Source of the DNA: Onchidella celtica
Taxonomy: Eukaryota; Mollusca; Gastropoda; Systellommatophora; Onchidiidae
NCBI GenBank assembly: GCA_963931925.1
Contig: OZ007571.1
Span: 63,287,589 to 63,351,588, forward strand
Direction of reading: 5' to 3'
Length of the DNA stretch: 64,000 bases
Within the stretch, counting starts at the first letter, position 1. Each line of letters begins with the position of its first letter. Positions 11,863 to 43,040 of this stretch are shown piece by piece. The position numbers and the translations under genes were made by a program. The notes under the pieces are model-generated. The model did not search any database. It saw only the letters and a list, made by a program, of their open reading frames with translations, and had not been told where the DNA came from.

Positions 11863-12791
11863 AAGGGGCCTACTCATCATCATTGCCTTTCTCACCCTGG
11901 ATCAGGGTATAGGCCACCAACAAACACTTTCCATCCCTCTCTATCATGGGCCAGCCTCTTTACATTATTCCAAGTCTTTCCGCTTCGTTGCACATCATTT
12001 TCTCTGGCCCTTCTCCACGTTCCGCGCGGCCTTCCTCTTGATCTCTTGCCCTGGGGATTCCAATCCAATACCTTCTTCGTGATGCTGTTTCCTGGCCTCC
12101 TGAGAGTGTGGCCGATCCATCTCCATCGCCTCCTACCAATTTCCTCTCTGACTGGGCTCTGTCTTGTTCTTTTCCATACAATTTCATTGCTGACCTTGTC
12201 TGTCCATCTGATCTTAAGTAGCTTCCTCAAACATCTGTTGATGAAAACTTGGATTCTCTTTATGCAGGCCTGAGACGCATTCCAAGTCTCACACCCATAC
12301 AACAGGACTGACTTCACGTTCGAGTTGAATATCCTCAGCTTTGTTTTTAGAGATATATCCTTGGTTCTCCAAATCTTGCTCAAGGACGTGAAAGCTGCCT
12401 GTGCCTTTCCAATTCGTGCTTTGACTTCTGCCTCTGTTCCTCCCTTATTGTCAATGATACTACCAAGATAGCAGAAGGACTCTACATCTTCCAGTGGTTG
12501 ATCTCCTACTCTGACTTGTGCGCTTGGGGGTGCAACAATTTTTAGGACCTTCGACTTCGCAGGATGTATCCTCAATCCAATAGATTCTGAAATTTTGTTT
12601 AGAGCTGTAGTCTTTGCTTGCATCTGGTCGTGTGTGTGTGACAATAGTGCCAAGTCATCTGCAAAATCTAGATCGTCCAGCTGTGTCCATGGGGTCCATT
12701 GTATGCCATTTCTTCCTCCACTGGTGGTTTCTTTCATAAGCCAATCAATCACCAGGACAAACAGAAATGGGGACAGCAAAAGGGGCCTACT
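11863..12791 (-). mobile_element. 5'-truncated LINE flanked by 12-bp target-site duplications
   Basis: AAGGGGCCTACT occurs at 11863-11874 and again at 12780-12791, exactly bounding a minus-strand LINE fragment (11875-12779). On the minus strand the 3' end is AGGCAATGATGATGAG just after the stop codon, a short-repeat tail of the RTE-like kind. Truncation at the 5' side falls inside the RT at LLSPFLFVLVIDWL. Flanking duplication plus 5' truncation is the expected product of target-primed reverse transcription. Confidence 0.9.
11892..12779 (-). pseudogene. Reverse transcriptase C-terminal half of the truncated LINE
   Basis: An open frame without stops, in order: LLSPFLFVLVIDWLMKE (RT motif B region), DLDFADDLALLSH (catalytic motif C), ESFCYLGSIIDNKGG, LLYGCETWNAS, RWRWIGHTLRRP, and a terminal LYPDPG before the stop. 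These are hallmarks of APE-type LINE proteins. The endonuclease and the RT motif A portion are missing, so it cannot be active. The intact frame suggests a fairly recent insertion. The apparent start residues come from flanking host DNA, not from the element. Confidence 0.85.
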
Positions 12792-15700
12792 GTACATGAC
12801 AAAATACACGCAGTGTTATGAACTAAAAAAAAACAAAACAGAATTAAAAACCGTCTAACTTCAGAGTCTTCAAGTTCTAGTGAAGTTGGGGATTGGGGAC
12901 ATCATAATAATAATATTTATGCTGCATTTACAGTAATCTCCTTAAAAAATCGGTTGGGGGGGGGGGTAGAAGGTTTTGCTGATAGAGTAGTCGTTCCACC
13001 TCTTCTTATGTTCAGATCTAGGCAGTCAGAGTACTATGGTAGGCCTCGGTTCAGATACACGAATCGGACGCCGACAGCGCGTATTGCACTGAAAATAATC
13101 AGCATAAGTTCAAGCCTACAGATGCTGGGTTAATCGCCATTATACCTATAACTAGTATAACCCAATTAAAACAAAACAAAAACATTAATCAGCATGACCG
13201 TTATTCTAGCGAAGAAACGACCGATGTGTGATATTATACTGTAGAAATCAAACTGGTCTGAACTTTCCTAGACTGGCCGTGACTAGGCCTATCAGTATTA
13301 CTGGCCTAACTTGGATAAAAGGTTGGAGGAAGGGGTGAAACTTGGCATTTGATTTGGCTTTTTCCATGAAATTTAATGGTCCATTAATTTATAGATTTAC
13401 ACCATCAGTAGGTTTGAGTAGCGTTGCTGTGCTCCGCTCTGTTGTAAAAACCATAATAAGAATTATATCATGTCAGAGAACTGCACTAAAAAAAAAAGAT
13501 AACGAGAAGTATTGAGATGAGTTATTGTGGTTTTTAAATTTATTTGTGGTCCTCATGGCGTCCTCAAGTACCCGATTGCCAGATTTTATTTTACGACAAG
13601 GGTTGCCGGAAAAAAAAAAAAGGGTCTTTGAAAGTACTTCCGGGTCGGATTAGGTTTAGCACTGAGAAATTTGCTTCCTGATGAATTCACAAGGAAGGCT
13701 TTGTTAGATGTTTGATCTTAGAAGGGAAAACACAATGGAGGTTTGGACTGTTCTGTATTATAAGTCTCATGACATTTGCTCCGTATTTTAAAACCACGTT
13801 ACGTTATTTGTTTTAGGGCATGTTCAGTTTATAGACCTAAGCCGCCAAACCATTCAACGATCATGAAATTGCTCGACCCGAGAGGCCGAATGGGTGACTA
13901 ATGCAAGATTCATACAAACAGCAGCATATTGCTTTGGACTTTGGGAGGTTTTAGTGGCTCATTGACCGACAATTTTATTTTATCTTCGTGGAACACATTT
14001 AAATTATACCAGAAGTCCGTAAAAGTTAAAGAAGTTTCGGTGTAGATCAAGTAGGTCTAATTTGTGGAGGCGCTTACTAGAGTCTAGATCTAGAATCTAG
14101 AGTCTAGTGAATTTTTCTTGCATACATTGTAACATAACAGTAGGTGTATATCAGGCTGTTATTTCTGTGTCTTTCAAGTTTTATGTGAGAGAATTTCATG
14201 AAGTCATTGTTGTAATGAGGGAAATAAATGCACAAGAACATAGAACTTAGAAGAGTATGTTCAATTTCTTTTCAATTTGTTGTTTACTGATATTTATATG
14301 TAGCCTACCTATTATGTAGGCTACTAAACAACTTGTGAATCCCTTCATTCTTTGACATTTTTAAATTTAAATAGTACTTCAAGATACTGAACTTTTATCT
14401 GTCTCGTGAAATTTTCTCGCAATATTATTTATTTCCTGGCAAGATCTTGCCAATTAAATACCGATCCATTATATGAAAAGTTGTGCTTTGTTGACAATGA
14501 ATTGCCGCTAATTTTGTTTAAAGTGAATAAATTTGCATTGGATGGGTTTCATTTGGTTGGGTTATGAATAGACCCATGCCTGGAGATTGTGGAAGTCAGT
14601 AAAAAATGGCCATGCTTATTCGCAGATGTCTGCGGGTAAGATCATATATTTACAGACACCTGCAAATAAAATCAGAATCTTGTTCACAGATGGATTTTTG
14701 GTTTGGTGATTTTTATTTTGGAAGAGCCCCTTTATACCACAATTCTGGCTTGCGTTGTTGAATAATTAGGCTCTTCACTCAGTAAGATGGCCTGATTTGA
14801 AGTAAAATGCGTAGTGTTTCTTACGGTTTCTTTAGCTATACTTATCGGTTATTGTGTCCTCAGTAGCATTAGAGAGACCCTGCTTAGTAATGCTTTTACT
14901 CAGGTTCCCCAGCGGCATGCTAATAAGTAAACTTGCCTGCCAAGTTGGGAAGGGGGATTCGAATCTCCGCAAGAGCTGACCTTTTTTTTCTTCTGCTTTT
15001 TCCCAACTGATCAGCGTTGCTTTGCTCCAGAGTTTAAAATTGTGACTAGCATTTTTGAATTTTTTTTATACACCTGCGAATAAGCACTTTGGTAAAAATA
15101 AAAATGGAAAAGACTTATGTATTGTGAATTGGGAGGATTTCTGAATGCATCTCATAGCCAGAATTTCTTACAGTAATGAAGTATTTAAACCTGCAAGGGT
15201 CTACTGATCCCCACAAAGACACGACAGTAGGAGAGGTCATGCGCAGGGATTTTTGCCCCCTTGGGAGTCCTTAACATGGATGTTTTTACTGTTAATTCAC
15301 GGCTTGGCTTACACATTATATATTATAATGTGAACCTTTCCATTACTGAAAAGTGAAGTGGGAATCAGTTTTAGTCTGTGAGCTGTGATAAGATTTTTTT
15401 CCATTTTTAATACCTAGCTGTAAATTATGCAATATGTTGTTAAAGCTTGAGAATTTGAAATTGAAATCGTATAGATTATATGTCACACTAATAAATATCC
15501 TGAACTATTGAGTCTATTCTGCAGTTACAAGAAATTTTGGGGGGCAGGGACAATGAAAAAACATCATGCCATAACCAGATAGGAATACTAAGTGTAGGTA
15601 TTTATTTATTAAACATGCATATATATAAGATTAAGTAATTGTTTTGATTTGTGTCAGAAATCACGAAATCAGTGTTAAGTGAATGTTGCTTTTGTTGCAG
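12792..15700. other. Region upstream of the Src-type gene, no coding sequence seen
   Basis: Contains a G-run near 12957, clustered TCTAGA motifs at about 14050-14105, and an ACTTCCGGGT motif near 13640. One or more 5' non-coding exons of the kinase gene may lie here, but I cannot place them. Confidence 0.4.
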
Positions 15701-16027
15701 ATGTTAGGGAGAACAAAATAGAGGATTCACTGGGACCACCTGTTGACCAGCTGAGATTTACAGAAGTTTTGAAGTGGCTTTTGAGGGCATTTTATATCTG
15801 GACGGGTGCAAGGGCCAGAATGTTCCCAGCTATTCCCTCGCTAAATCCATAATACATATTAAATTTTTGAGAATGAAACATTTAGTTTTGAAGGCTGCTT
15901 TCAGACGTGCTGCATCTTCTCATTCACCAAGAAACTTCCACCAGGACAGCTCCAAACACAAAATCAGGTGATTTTATCTAAGTGATTCTGACTTTCATGA
16001 ACAGCAGAACAGGCCAGCTATAGAGGC
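15701..16027 (+). other. Possible 5' UTR of the Src-type kinase gene
   Basis: A good splice acceptor (TTTTGTTGCAG) ends at 15700. If it is used, the exon would run into the first coding exon and carry 327 nt of 5' UTR, starting with a short upstream ORF (ATG at 15701, stop after six codons). A weaker acceptor near 16004-16007 would give a UTR of only about 20 nt. Confidence 0.4.
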
Positions 16028-34097
<18,070 letters not shown>

Positions 34098-35708
34098 GGG
34101 ACATTTTCATGAATAGCCTTTTGTCAAGACGTGTATTTGATATGAACAGAACACAGTGACGATCAGAAAAAGGGGGCACGGTAGTTGTTGTGCCAGGTTT
34201 GTCAGAATACCCATTTTGAAGTGGAAAATGGAAAGCTTTGTACATGCTTTCTTATGCTTATTCAGTCCTTTTCTTGCCTCTTGGTTCTCTATGATGTCAT
34301 AAAGCTCTGTCATAAATTTCCTTTGCATCATTGCTGCCTGTTTTTCTATGCACTAAATTCTTTGAATTCTCGAAGATAATGAAAACACACAAAATGCAGA
34401 TGATAGATTAATTTCCCTTGAGAGAAAGAGATGGTAGGCTTATCCGAGGATACACAGTGATTGTTATTCAGAGATCAACTTCTGTTGAGGCAAAATCAAA
34501 CCTGGTGATAATACACTACAGTCAAACATGTTCAGACAAAAGGTTTCATTTGCTCAAGGAAAGGATTTTAATGTATTCTCAATTGGTGATAATAGCGTAA
34601 ATGGGTTTTAAGTGACAAAATGCTAAGGATACAATTTGATGTACAATTACAGAATTACATGAAGAATAATGAGTTTATTCTGATTCACCAGTATTAACCT
34701 ATTCTATCTTTCTCTGGTGTACCTACTTTGAATAAACCTCAAAATTAGATTATAAGTTTGTGACATACAGTCTTGTGACCCTGATCCACCAATTGGACTA
34801 TGAGTCTGGAACCACCTGATGTCAGTTCAAAGTATTCATTTTTAATATGTTCTTAAGGGGTTGACATAAAATAAGTAAGATTTATTCCACAAATTGTCAT
34901 GTTCTTTTGATGAACATCTAAACCAGTTTTCACTTTTTTGTATAAATGTGATGTTTTATTTTGAAATTTGAAACATTACTGTCAGATATTTCTATCTGAA
35001 ACCTTATCTTTGTTATAGATTTTTATAAAAATATACACATAAGTCATGGAAGTACTTGAACTGTTCTCCAAGGAATTGATACCAGCCCAAAAAATGATTC
35101 AGGCCTTTCTAGTCTGGGCATGATGAAATTTCACATTGTTTAATGAGGTGAATTCACATTAATGAAGTCTGTGCACAGAACATATCAAAATTGAACAATC
35201 ATAAAGGGGTAAAGTGATGTAAAAATACCTAAGCATTGTACAATCGTCATGTTTGAACTGCATCTAATTCCTTTTTCACATGTCATATAAAGTTTATCTT
35301 AAATAACATTTAAAGTTACAGAGAATGGCCCCACATATTCATTTATTAGATTCATTTTATCCAAGACAACATTTGGCAAAAAAAGAGATGATTTTCACAG
35401 GGAAAGAAGTCGATTTTTCCTTTTGTCAATTGTTGTCTTACGTCTAGCCCTACTGCATCTGACAGCTCACCAGTATTCATATATTTTATTCAAGAATAAC
35501 TTTGAAGTGAAGATCACTGGAAGGGTCATAAGTTATCTGATTTTGTGGATAATTTTTAGTGGCATTGGCTTTAGTTTCACTTTGAAGCTACAAATTCAAG
35601 AAAAGTTCAGAAAAACTGTGGGGAGGCAATAGGGCTTTGTGCAAAAACAAGATGATGAGATAAAAAATCTTTCAAGTCAATTTCTTCGGACCAGTGTTAG
35701 TTTTCCTG
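34098..35708 (+). other. Probable 3' UTR and flank of the Src-type gene
   Basis: AT-rich, without repeats I recognise and without a supportable ORF. The part up to about 34755 is the likeliest 3' UTR. Confidence 0.5.
34731..34736 (+). promoter_or_regulatory. Candidate polyadenylation signal of the Src-type gene
   Basis: First canonical AATAAA downstream of the stop codon (34097), giving a 3' UTR of about 650 nt. Other AATAAA hexamers farther on could give longer 3' UTRs. Confidence 0.4.
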
Positions 35709-35970
35709 GGACCAGTTTTGACATTGGTTGCTGGCTGAGAGAAGGGATAGCCAATCACATGGCTGGTTTTGACATTGGTGTTGGGTGAGAGTTAGGGATA
35801 AGTAGTCATGGGACTGGTTCTGACATTGATATTGGGTTAGAGTAGGGATAGCCAATCATATGACTAGATTTGACATTGGGGCTTGGATGAGAATAGAGGA
35901 TAGCCAATCATGGGACTGGTTCTGATATTGATGGTTGGATGAGAGTAGGGGATCTCCAATCTGGGGACTG
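35709..35970 (+). repeat. About 50-bp tandem repeat, five copies
   Basis: Units resemble GGACTGGTTTTGACATTGG followed by TTGGATGAGAGTAGGGATAG and CCAATCAT. The copies are diverged. Confidence 0.85.
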
Positions 35971-38900
35971 ATTGCAATCACTAAAACCCTTTGAATGTAT
36001 AATGTCCTGTGACTTTACAGTATTCTAATTTCCCTTTCACTTCAGTGTGTAACGTTATTGGGGGGTGGGGTGGGGGGGGGGGGGGGAGTATTTGCTATAT
36101 GTATTTTAAAGTCATTTTGTTTTATTTATTGTTTTCCTGACAAACTCTATTGCCAGCTTTGCTATGACCTTCTTGCTCAAATCTACGGTAAAAAAAATTT
36201 TGGTTGAGAAGAACGAGAAACCTAGCGAGTATTGGTTTGTTCCCAAGTTTGATGTTGTTGGTTCTGATGCCCTTTATGATGAAAATTCAATAGTTTGCTC
36301 CTGTTCTAGATGAGTACCAGATGTCTGAACTTTGAGAATGAAGTGGAAATTCTTCAAATTTTGTGTGTGTGTGCGTGCGTGCGTGATTTTTACAGTTTTT
36401 TTTTTTTTTGTGATTTTTTATTTGTTTACATTGTCTTCCTATGAGGAATTCATTTCTATCTCAACCGTTTGCCAAGATTCTCTGAATTGTCTTTGCAGGC
36501 AAAGTTGTAATTTTTGCTGATAAAAAAAAAAAAAATCGACAAAAGGAATTCACTGGTGGTTCAGAAGAATTGCTTTAGAGTAATATAATAATATATAATA
36601 TTTTTCTTTAGTTAAAAATAAAAATAATAAAATATGAGTGGTAATTTAAAAAGAAGAGTAATTGTGAAGAATGTCTGCCAATGATGCAATCTTAGCTGCA
36701 TGAAACTGCTACAGAGAGTCATCTTCCCATAACTGTGACTTTGGTTTTTTGTGTTTATGCAGTAGAAGGAGAAGCCTGTGAAAATATAAATCTAACTGAA
36801 AATGTTGTATCTGATAAAGTATTCTGCATTGCTTAAAAGGTAATGATCTTTATAATGATTTCTGTTGCATGAGTGAAAGTGTGATTCTTCATATTTTATT
36901 TCATCATGTGTTGAAAGCACTGTAATGTGTTTTAAATGATTGTGTATTTGGTGCAGATGCAACAAGTATCAGAGATGTTCACATAGTTAAATGCATTGAC
37001 AGTTTTTTTGTATTTGAGTGTGTCATTTATCACCTTATCTGCAGTGCTGTTTTTTTGTTTGTTTCTTGACAACAACAAAAAAGTTCTCCCGTTGATACAG
37101 TTTTCAAACATACAGTGGCTGACAAATAAATACACCAATAATAATATATGCAAGAAATGAAAGTTCTAGGAATAGGGAATGATACCAGCGTTCTTCTGAA
37201 TGACAGATATCTGAGAAATTAAAAATCAAAATGTGCTAAGCACTACTAAGTTCATATTTTTGAGACCAATATTCACATAAATTGTCACTGGACTCCTTTT
37301 GTTTCCCAGTGTGATTTTCAGTTTTTTTTTTTTTTTAATGTTTGGGGCACCATCAATTTCAAGATTTTTGCAGCTGAAGGTGCTATTTCTAAGGGCCACA
37401 AGTTGTTAATTATGTCAAATCACTACTTAATTCATTTTGATTTTCAAATAGGTAGCAGCTGTGGTCTGGTACAGTGGCTTTTGTGGCTGTTAAGGTGTGC
37501 AGCAGATCCTACAAAGCATTGGATGTATATCATCTGTGGGGGTCTTGACCATTCCAAACTGGGGTCATTATTTTTTGCGCAGATTTACTTCAAAAGTTTT
37601 TTGTTGATACCATCTGCACTATTACGATTCTGTGATACCATCCACAACATCCTGATTACCACTTGTAGCATTTTGATACTGTCTGTACTCTTTTGATACC
37701 TTGTTGTCATCTGTACTACCTTAATACTATCTGCACTGTCTTTACCGGAAGCCTTGTGTCATATGCTGCACATTTCTCTACTTAACATTTTGCCCAAAAT
37801 CTCAAAATATTAAAATTTGGATATCTGTGCCTATGGTATTTCTGTGTGACAGTACATTCTTTGGTGCTTATCCAGAGCTCTTCCAACAATTCGCTGTATC
37901 TATTCTTTTATTCTTGTTCTATTTCACTTGCAATAGCCCTTGCCCTCTGCATCTTTTTCAGTGAATCCATTTCTTTTCCTTTGCAGTCACTTTGTAAACG
38001 AGAGACTTTCTCTGGTATAGAGTACCATCCTTTAAGCATCCAAAAAAGGCTGTTTGGCTTTTGGCCTCCTGTCATGCATCTTATGTATATTCATCATGTG
38101 GGTCTTTGCAAAGCTTTGGTAGACAATGAGTTTGTTTTTCACTCCCTGAATTCTCACAGTGATGCCTTTGGTTTGCATTCATGTGAGATTGTATCTGGTG
38201 AGAGCAGCCCATCTGGAAATTTGTTATTCATGTTTTATGTTCAGACAGCACCTGTATGTGGAAGATAAAAAAAAAAAAAAAAAAAGAGTTGAGATTCTGG
38301 GAAGAGTGAAACTATAGGACTAGGAGATCCTCAGAGGAAGAGGACCGTTGTCAAACAAGTGTTTCAGTACTTGAATTCTTGGCATTCTATGGGGGCTTGA
38401 CCACACCCAGGTCATGAACCTGGGCGTATCCCTGCTTTTTTTTTTAGGGTGGTGGTTGATTCAAACCCATCATGTTGGTGACCAGGCTGATCATTCTTTG
38501 ACATTTCACAGTCACAGGAGCGCCAAAGCAAAGCAGTTTTAATCTGTTTTTAGAATGACCAGTGTGTTTGTCCTTCTTACTTCAAAGCTGAATAAGAGTA
38601 TAGTAGACACACATGCCTATGAAGAATCCTGGTGATTATTGAGGCTTTCCTACTTTTCTTAACTTGTCATTTTGTGTGCAGTTCTTGAAGCTGAGATATT
38701 CCACACAAATCTCAGTATCAATGTTTGCTTCAGATTAGCATGTGATCTTCAAGTGCAAAAATCATGGGTGGTTGTCTTCAGTTCGAGAAAGCTGTATCTA
38801 TTTTGCTGCCTTGACATGCGTAAATGATCATTATTCTTATAACCATATCAATTTTTTTTGTTCAAGATCTCTAAGTTTGTAATAAAATTCTCTTAATGTA

Positions 38901-40393
38901 TTTAATCATGTGGATGCATAAAGATTTGAAGCTTGATTTAACTATTTCCTGAATCTCTTGTCTGAATGTTGTGTTTTATTATCCATCAAGATCAAAACCA
39001 CCAGTGTAGTTGTGTGCTTTGTGTACTTTGCCGATAGTGCTCTTCAAGTGGACATATTTTTATCTGTTGTACTGAAATAGAACATTGAGGCAAATGTCTT
39101 CCTGTCCTCTGACACTGTGGAAGTTTGTATATTATATTTGCTGTAGCATAGTTTGTGACACACTGGGTGAAATTGTATGCTATCATTAATCAACTAGCTA
39201 ATATATACAGGAGTATTTTGCCAAGCCTTTGAATCAACTTAACAGTCAGTCTGTCCATACCTTATTTCATATGCGTCACAACAGTCCTGTCAAAGGTCAT
39301 CCCCTCTTTGCACAAAAAAAAAAAAAAATAAAAAAAAAAAACAACCACCATGTTTTCTGGGAGAATTGAGTGTGTGCACTGGGCAGTTTATTCATTGCCT
39401 TGGAATACTTTTTAAGTTGTATTTCTAATGCAGGTGGTAAAGTGAAGATAAAAATATTGTAATAAAATGAACCTTTATAATTTCTGTTCCATCGTAATTT
39501 TAATATTTCAACAGTGAACTTGATGTTTTACTAACAGTGATACCATTGACTTTTCTGGTAGGTTACAGTGAGTTTGGTAAACAGCACTTTATTATGCGAA
39601 AGGTAGAGGTCAGATTTCATGAAGTTGCTTTTAATATCTCTTTTCAGTCTGCTGTTGAAGTTTTGCTCGGCCTGTTTCTTTTCTTTCTTTTAGCTTCCTT
39701 TATCAACTTTTCTACCTCTTATGTTTTGCCTTGGCAAACAAATTTCATACATTTTTTATTCTTGATTTGCTTACTTTTTTTTTAATGGCATTGTTAATTC
39801 ATCCTAACAGCTTCACTTGAGAGCATTTCTCCTTGTTTCAGTGAAGCATGTAATTTTTTCTTGTCTCTGTGAAAAATTTAATATATTGTCACATTTAATC
39901 TGTCTTCTCTTTGATGAAACAAATATCTCTTTGTCAATTCTTCCCTAAAGTCCAAAAGATTTTGGTGTCAAACTTGAGAATGTTTTGTCACTCATGTCTA
40001 AAATAAAGGCAGAGATTAGTGTATTAGTCCTAGCAGTAGCTTTGTAGTTTGGTTTTTTTTTACTGCTAGACTTGAATGGATTCCAGACCCCTAAACTTCC
40101 CAGTATTTTTTTGCTTGCATGACTGGTCATATCATCTCCCCGTCCCATACTTGAATATTTATATATGTTTGATTGAATTTTCATATACACTGACAGTGGA
40201 TGTTTATACATATCCAGCAGAATTACCCATTGCTTTCATTTTGCTTAGTAGTTGCTGCTGTTCTTTCAACTCTTCCATATATTATAGATTAATCTAGAGT
40301 AAAGTGTTGCTTTAACTTGGAGCATACATATCAATGGTGGGATGTAATTCTACATTATAAGAGACCATTTTCTAGAAAGCAATTCAGTTTGTG
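35971..40393. other. Intergenic DNA, no gene seen
   Basis: Contains a G-rich run (36060-36087), a TG microsatellite (about 36362), A-runs (38268-38285, 39315-39342) and degenerate GATACCATCTGCACTA-like repetition at about 37600-37740. Open frames up to 140 codons resemble no family and are hydrophobic by composition. Confidence 0.45.
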
Positions 40394-40540
40394 TAGAGTC
40401 ATGGTTTCATGAGTATGGAAACGACAATGGAAAAGTCAAAAATCTGCACGTGAAAAGATTCTTTCTGCTTCACTACTTGAAGGGTTTCCAATGTTTATGT
40501 GCTGTTTCTGTTTCCGTACGCATGAAAAGCCCAGCTCTAG
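40394..40540 (-). repeat. MITE family B, copy 1
   Basis: Its reverse complement starts CTAGAGCTGGGCTTTTCATG and runs through GGAAACAGAAAC to AAGCAGAAAGAATCTTTTCA. It aligns with 54569-54754. The ends are imperfect inverted repeats. Confidence 0.65.
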
Positions 40541-42600
40541 TTTAGCAATTTTGATTCTAGACAAGTTACTATGTATGATGTCATTAGTCCTCTCTTTGAA
40601 GTTTGTTGATTAATTTAAGTAATTCAACTTCAAGACGAGATATTGTCCAGTAAAGTTTCATTAAATTAGAGTGTTTTTATACAACTGATAATAAGAGTGT
40701 CTGGTATTCGGACAAAGTTTCAACAGTGTGGTCTCTTTGCAATGATGTCCAGTTACAGATTTAGTAGTCCTTTATTATGTGCTCTTTGATACATGAGCCA
40801 GACCCATAAAATGAAGCCGTCTCAGTTTCAGGGAAAATCTGCTTGATTTTCCAAACTTAATATATTGTATGTTTACCAAACAGCACACGGAGGTGCTAAC
40901 TCTTTAGAAAAATCAGGAATTTTGCAATTTGTTTTTTCTTACTTCGAAAATGTTCAAGAGATCTTCACATAAGTTAACAAGAGTGGAAGCTGTTTTGTAG
41001 CCTTGCATCAATACTGTATACTTCATATTATGGAAAGCCGCACTATCAAGTTCAGGAAATAGTTCATGTCTAAGTCCCATCTCTGAAGATAGTTCTTCAT
41101 TCATCTTAGGAATGAACAGCCCTAGATCTTGCACCATTGTCGTGTGTTCGTTGTTCTCACCAGCCTAAAATTTCATCTTATCATCTCTTGACTTACACCC
41201 AACTGCCGATTTCTGTTTCAACTTAATGCTGATTCACACTGAATTTCACAAATGGGAATCCTTTTGAAATTTCATGTTTTCCAGATTTTCCTTTTTAAAA
41301 AGAAAGTATAACTTCATTAGAAAGCACTGTTATATGATATATATGTCAGTGTTGTGGTTGGCCTTGATGCGTTACGTCAAAAATTCAGGAAATTTTCCTG
41401 TCATGAGTACCCATCTCAGGAACTTGGAAAACTTGATACCCTTTGCTTCTGTGAAAATACCCTCACTCCCCATCCCCCCTTTCTCACTCCAGCTACTGCA
41501 GGAAATGATCTGTCAGGTTTTGTTTGAATTGCTGCAGGGCTTAACTACCATTCATCATCATTTTCTCTACTTCTGGTTTGCCATTTCAACCCATTTGTGC
41601 TCAGTGCTGATCACTTATTCAGCTGCATTTTACTTGCCATTGCGACAATGAGAACAGAGAAGGGAAGCTTAGGATACATTTTAAATGAAGCCTAGTGAAG
41701 TGATAAAAGATATCTCAAATAAATTATTACCAGAAGCTGTATCACAATCCTTTCCAGTGGTCTCAAGATACAGATTTGTTAATCCTTGATGTGCTGTTTG
41801 ATGCTACATTAGACCCATTGTTACTTCCAATTAGTTTTCACTAGTGGGCACACTTGAAGCAGCTCTTCTAAATATGACATAATTGATCGCAGCTCTTGGA
41901 CCTAAGATTAATTCCTTGGCAGTGGACGATTTTCTGCAGCATATTGTCCTTGTTTTGAGTACAAGAAATTCCGAGAAACAGTTCCATTTCTTTGAAAATC
42001 TTTCTTATTTTCCTGAGCTATTGTCCCAGGTTATGAAATATGATTATCTGAGCACTGTCAGTCGGTTTAATGAGTACTTTGATGTTGCACCGACATCTTG
42101 TTAACACAGCCATGGTGGTTTTGTGAACAACGTTCTCCCATTACTTGTATGAGTGCAGATCATGAAGGAGAGTCATTTTTACTTACCTGTTTCAGAATCT
42201 GTCGAAAAGTAGACACTGGTTTTTATATGAGTGTAAGGAAAATAGTACTGGCTATGATTTATGCATCTCTCATGAATGGTTATAATTTAATGTGGTTTTT
42301 CTGTGGCATTCATTTGGGGGGGTCACTGCATGTGAAAGTTTGTGGAGAATGAGTGGTTGCTTCTCTTGAATCCGTTTTAGATTTAATCCATGCTATTTTT
42401 GTGTGTGTGTGTGTGTACTCTTTGGTACCCTTCCCTTGTTGTCTGTGAGGTGGTTTTTATTCTGTTGTTGTTTAAAAGAAAATTTAATGTATATATTGTA
42501 AGATTTTATTTCTTAACCCTTATATTTACCACAATTGTACACCAATTGTATTTTCTCACTGATATAAAGAGTATTTTAATTTTCTGACACATCATGTGAA
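40541..42600. other. Intergenic DNA, no gene seen
   Basis: A short similarity links about 40740-40810 with about 41760-41820 (ACAGATTT-GT-AATCCTT, then AGACCCA), suggesting an old local duplication. Open frames on both strands (40913-41137 minus, 41274-41651 plus, 41883-42104 plus) have no recognised domain. Confidence 0.4.
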
Positions 42601-43040
42601 AAAGAAGAAAACAATAATGGAAGATGTTTTATGTGCTTGAGGGTGCGAGAGCGGTATGTGTACGTACATTGATATAATATAAAGAAAAGAAGAAAACAAT
42701 AATGGAAGGATGTTTTATGTGCTTGAGGGTGCGAGAGCGGTATGTGTACGTACATTGATATAATATAAAGAAAAGAAGAAAACAATAATGGAAGGATGTT
42801 TTATGTGCTTGAGGGTGCGAGAGCGGTATGTGTACGTACATTGATATAATATAAAGAAAAGAAGAAAACAATAATGGAAGGATGTTTTATGTGCTTGAGG
42901 GTGCGAGAGCAGTATGTGTACGTACATTGATATAATATAAAGAAAAGAAGAAAACAATAATGGAAGGATGTTTTATGTGCTTGAGGGTGCGAGAGCAGTA
43001 TGTGTACGTACATTGGTATAATATAAAGAAAAGAAGAAAC
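42601..43040 (+). repeat. 86-bp tandem array, about five copies
   Basis: Units begin at about 42601 (short), 42681, 42767, 42853, 42939 and 43025 with AAAGAAAAGAAGAAAACAAT. They are nearly identical. Units three and four to five differ at GCGGT versus GCAGT. Each carries the palindrome TGTACGTACA. Because 86 is not a multiple of three, successive copies shift frame, which explains the ladder of similar minus-strand frames. An A-run follows. Confidence 0.97.

Noticed and set aside
14880-15000. Possible tRNA-derived SINE with GATTCGAATC B-box-like motif
   Set aside because: No matching A box at the expected distance was found, so the B-box resemblance alone is weak.
37846-38268. 140-codon plus-strand frame
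   Set aside because: Hydrophobic composition typical of T-rich DNA, no family resemblance, ends at an A-run.
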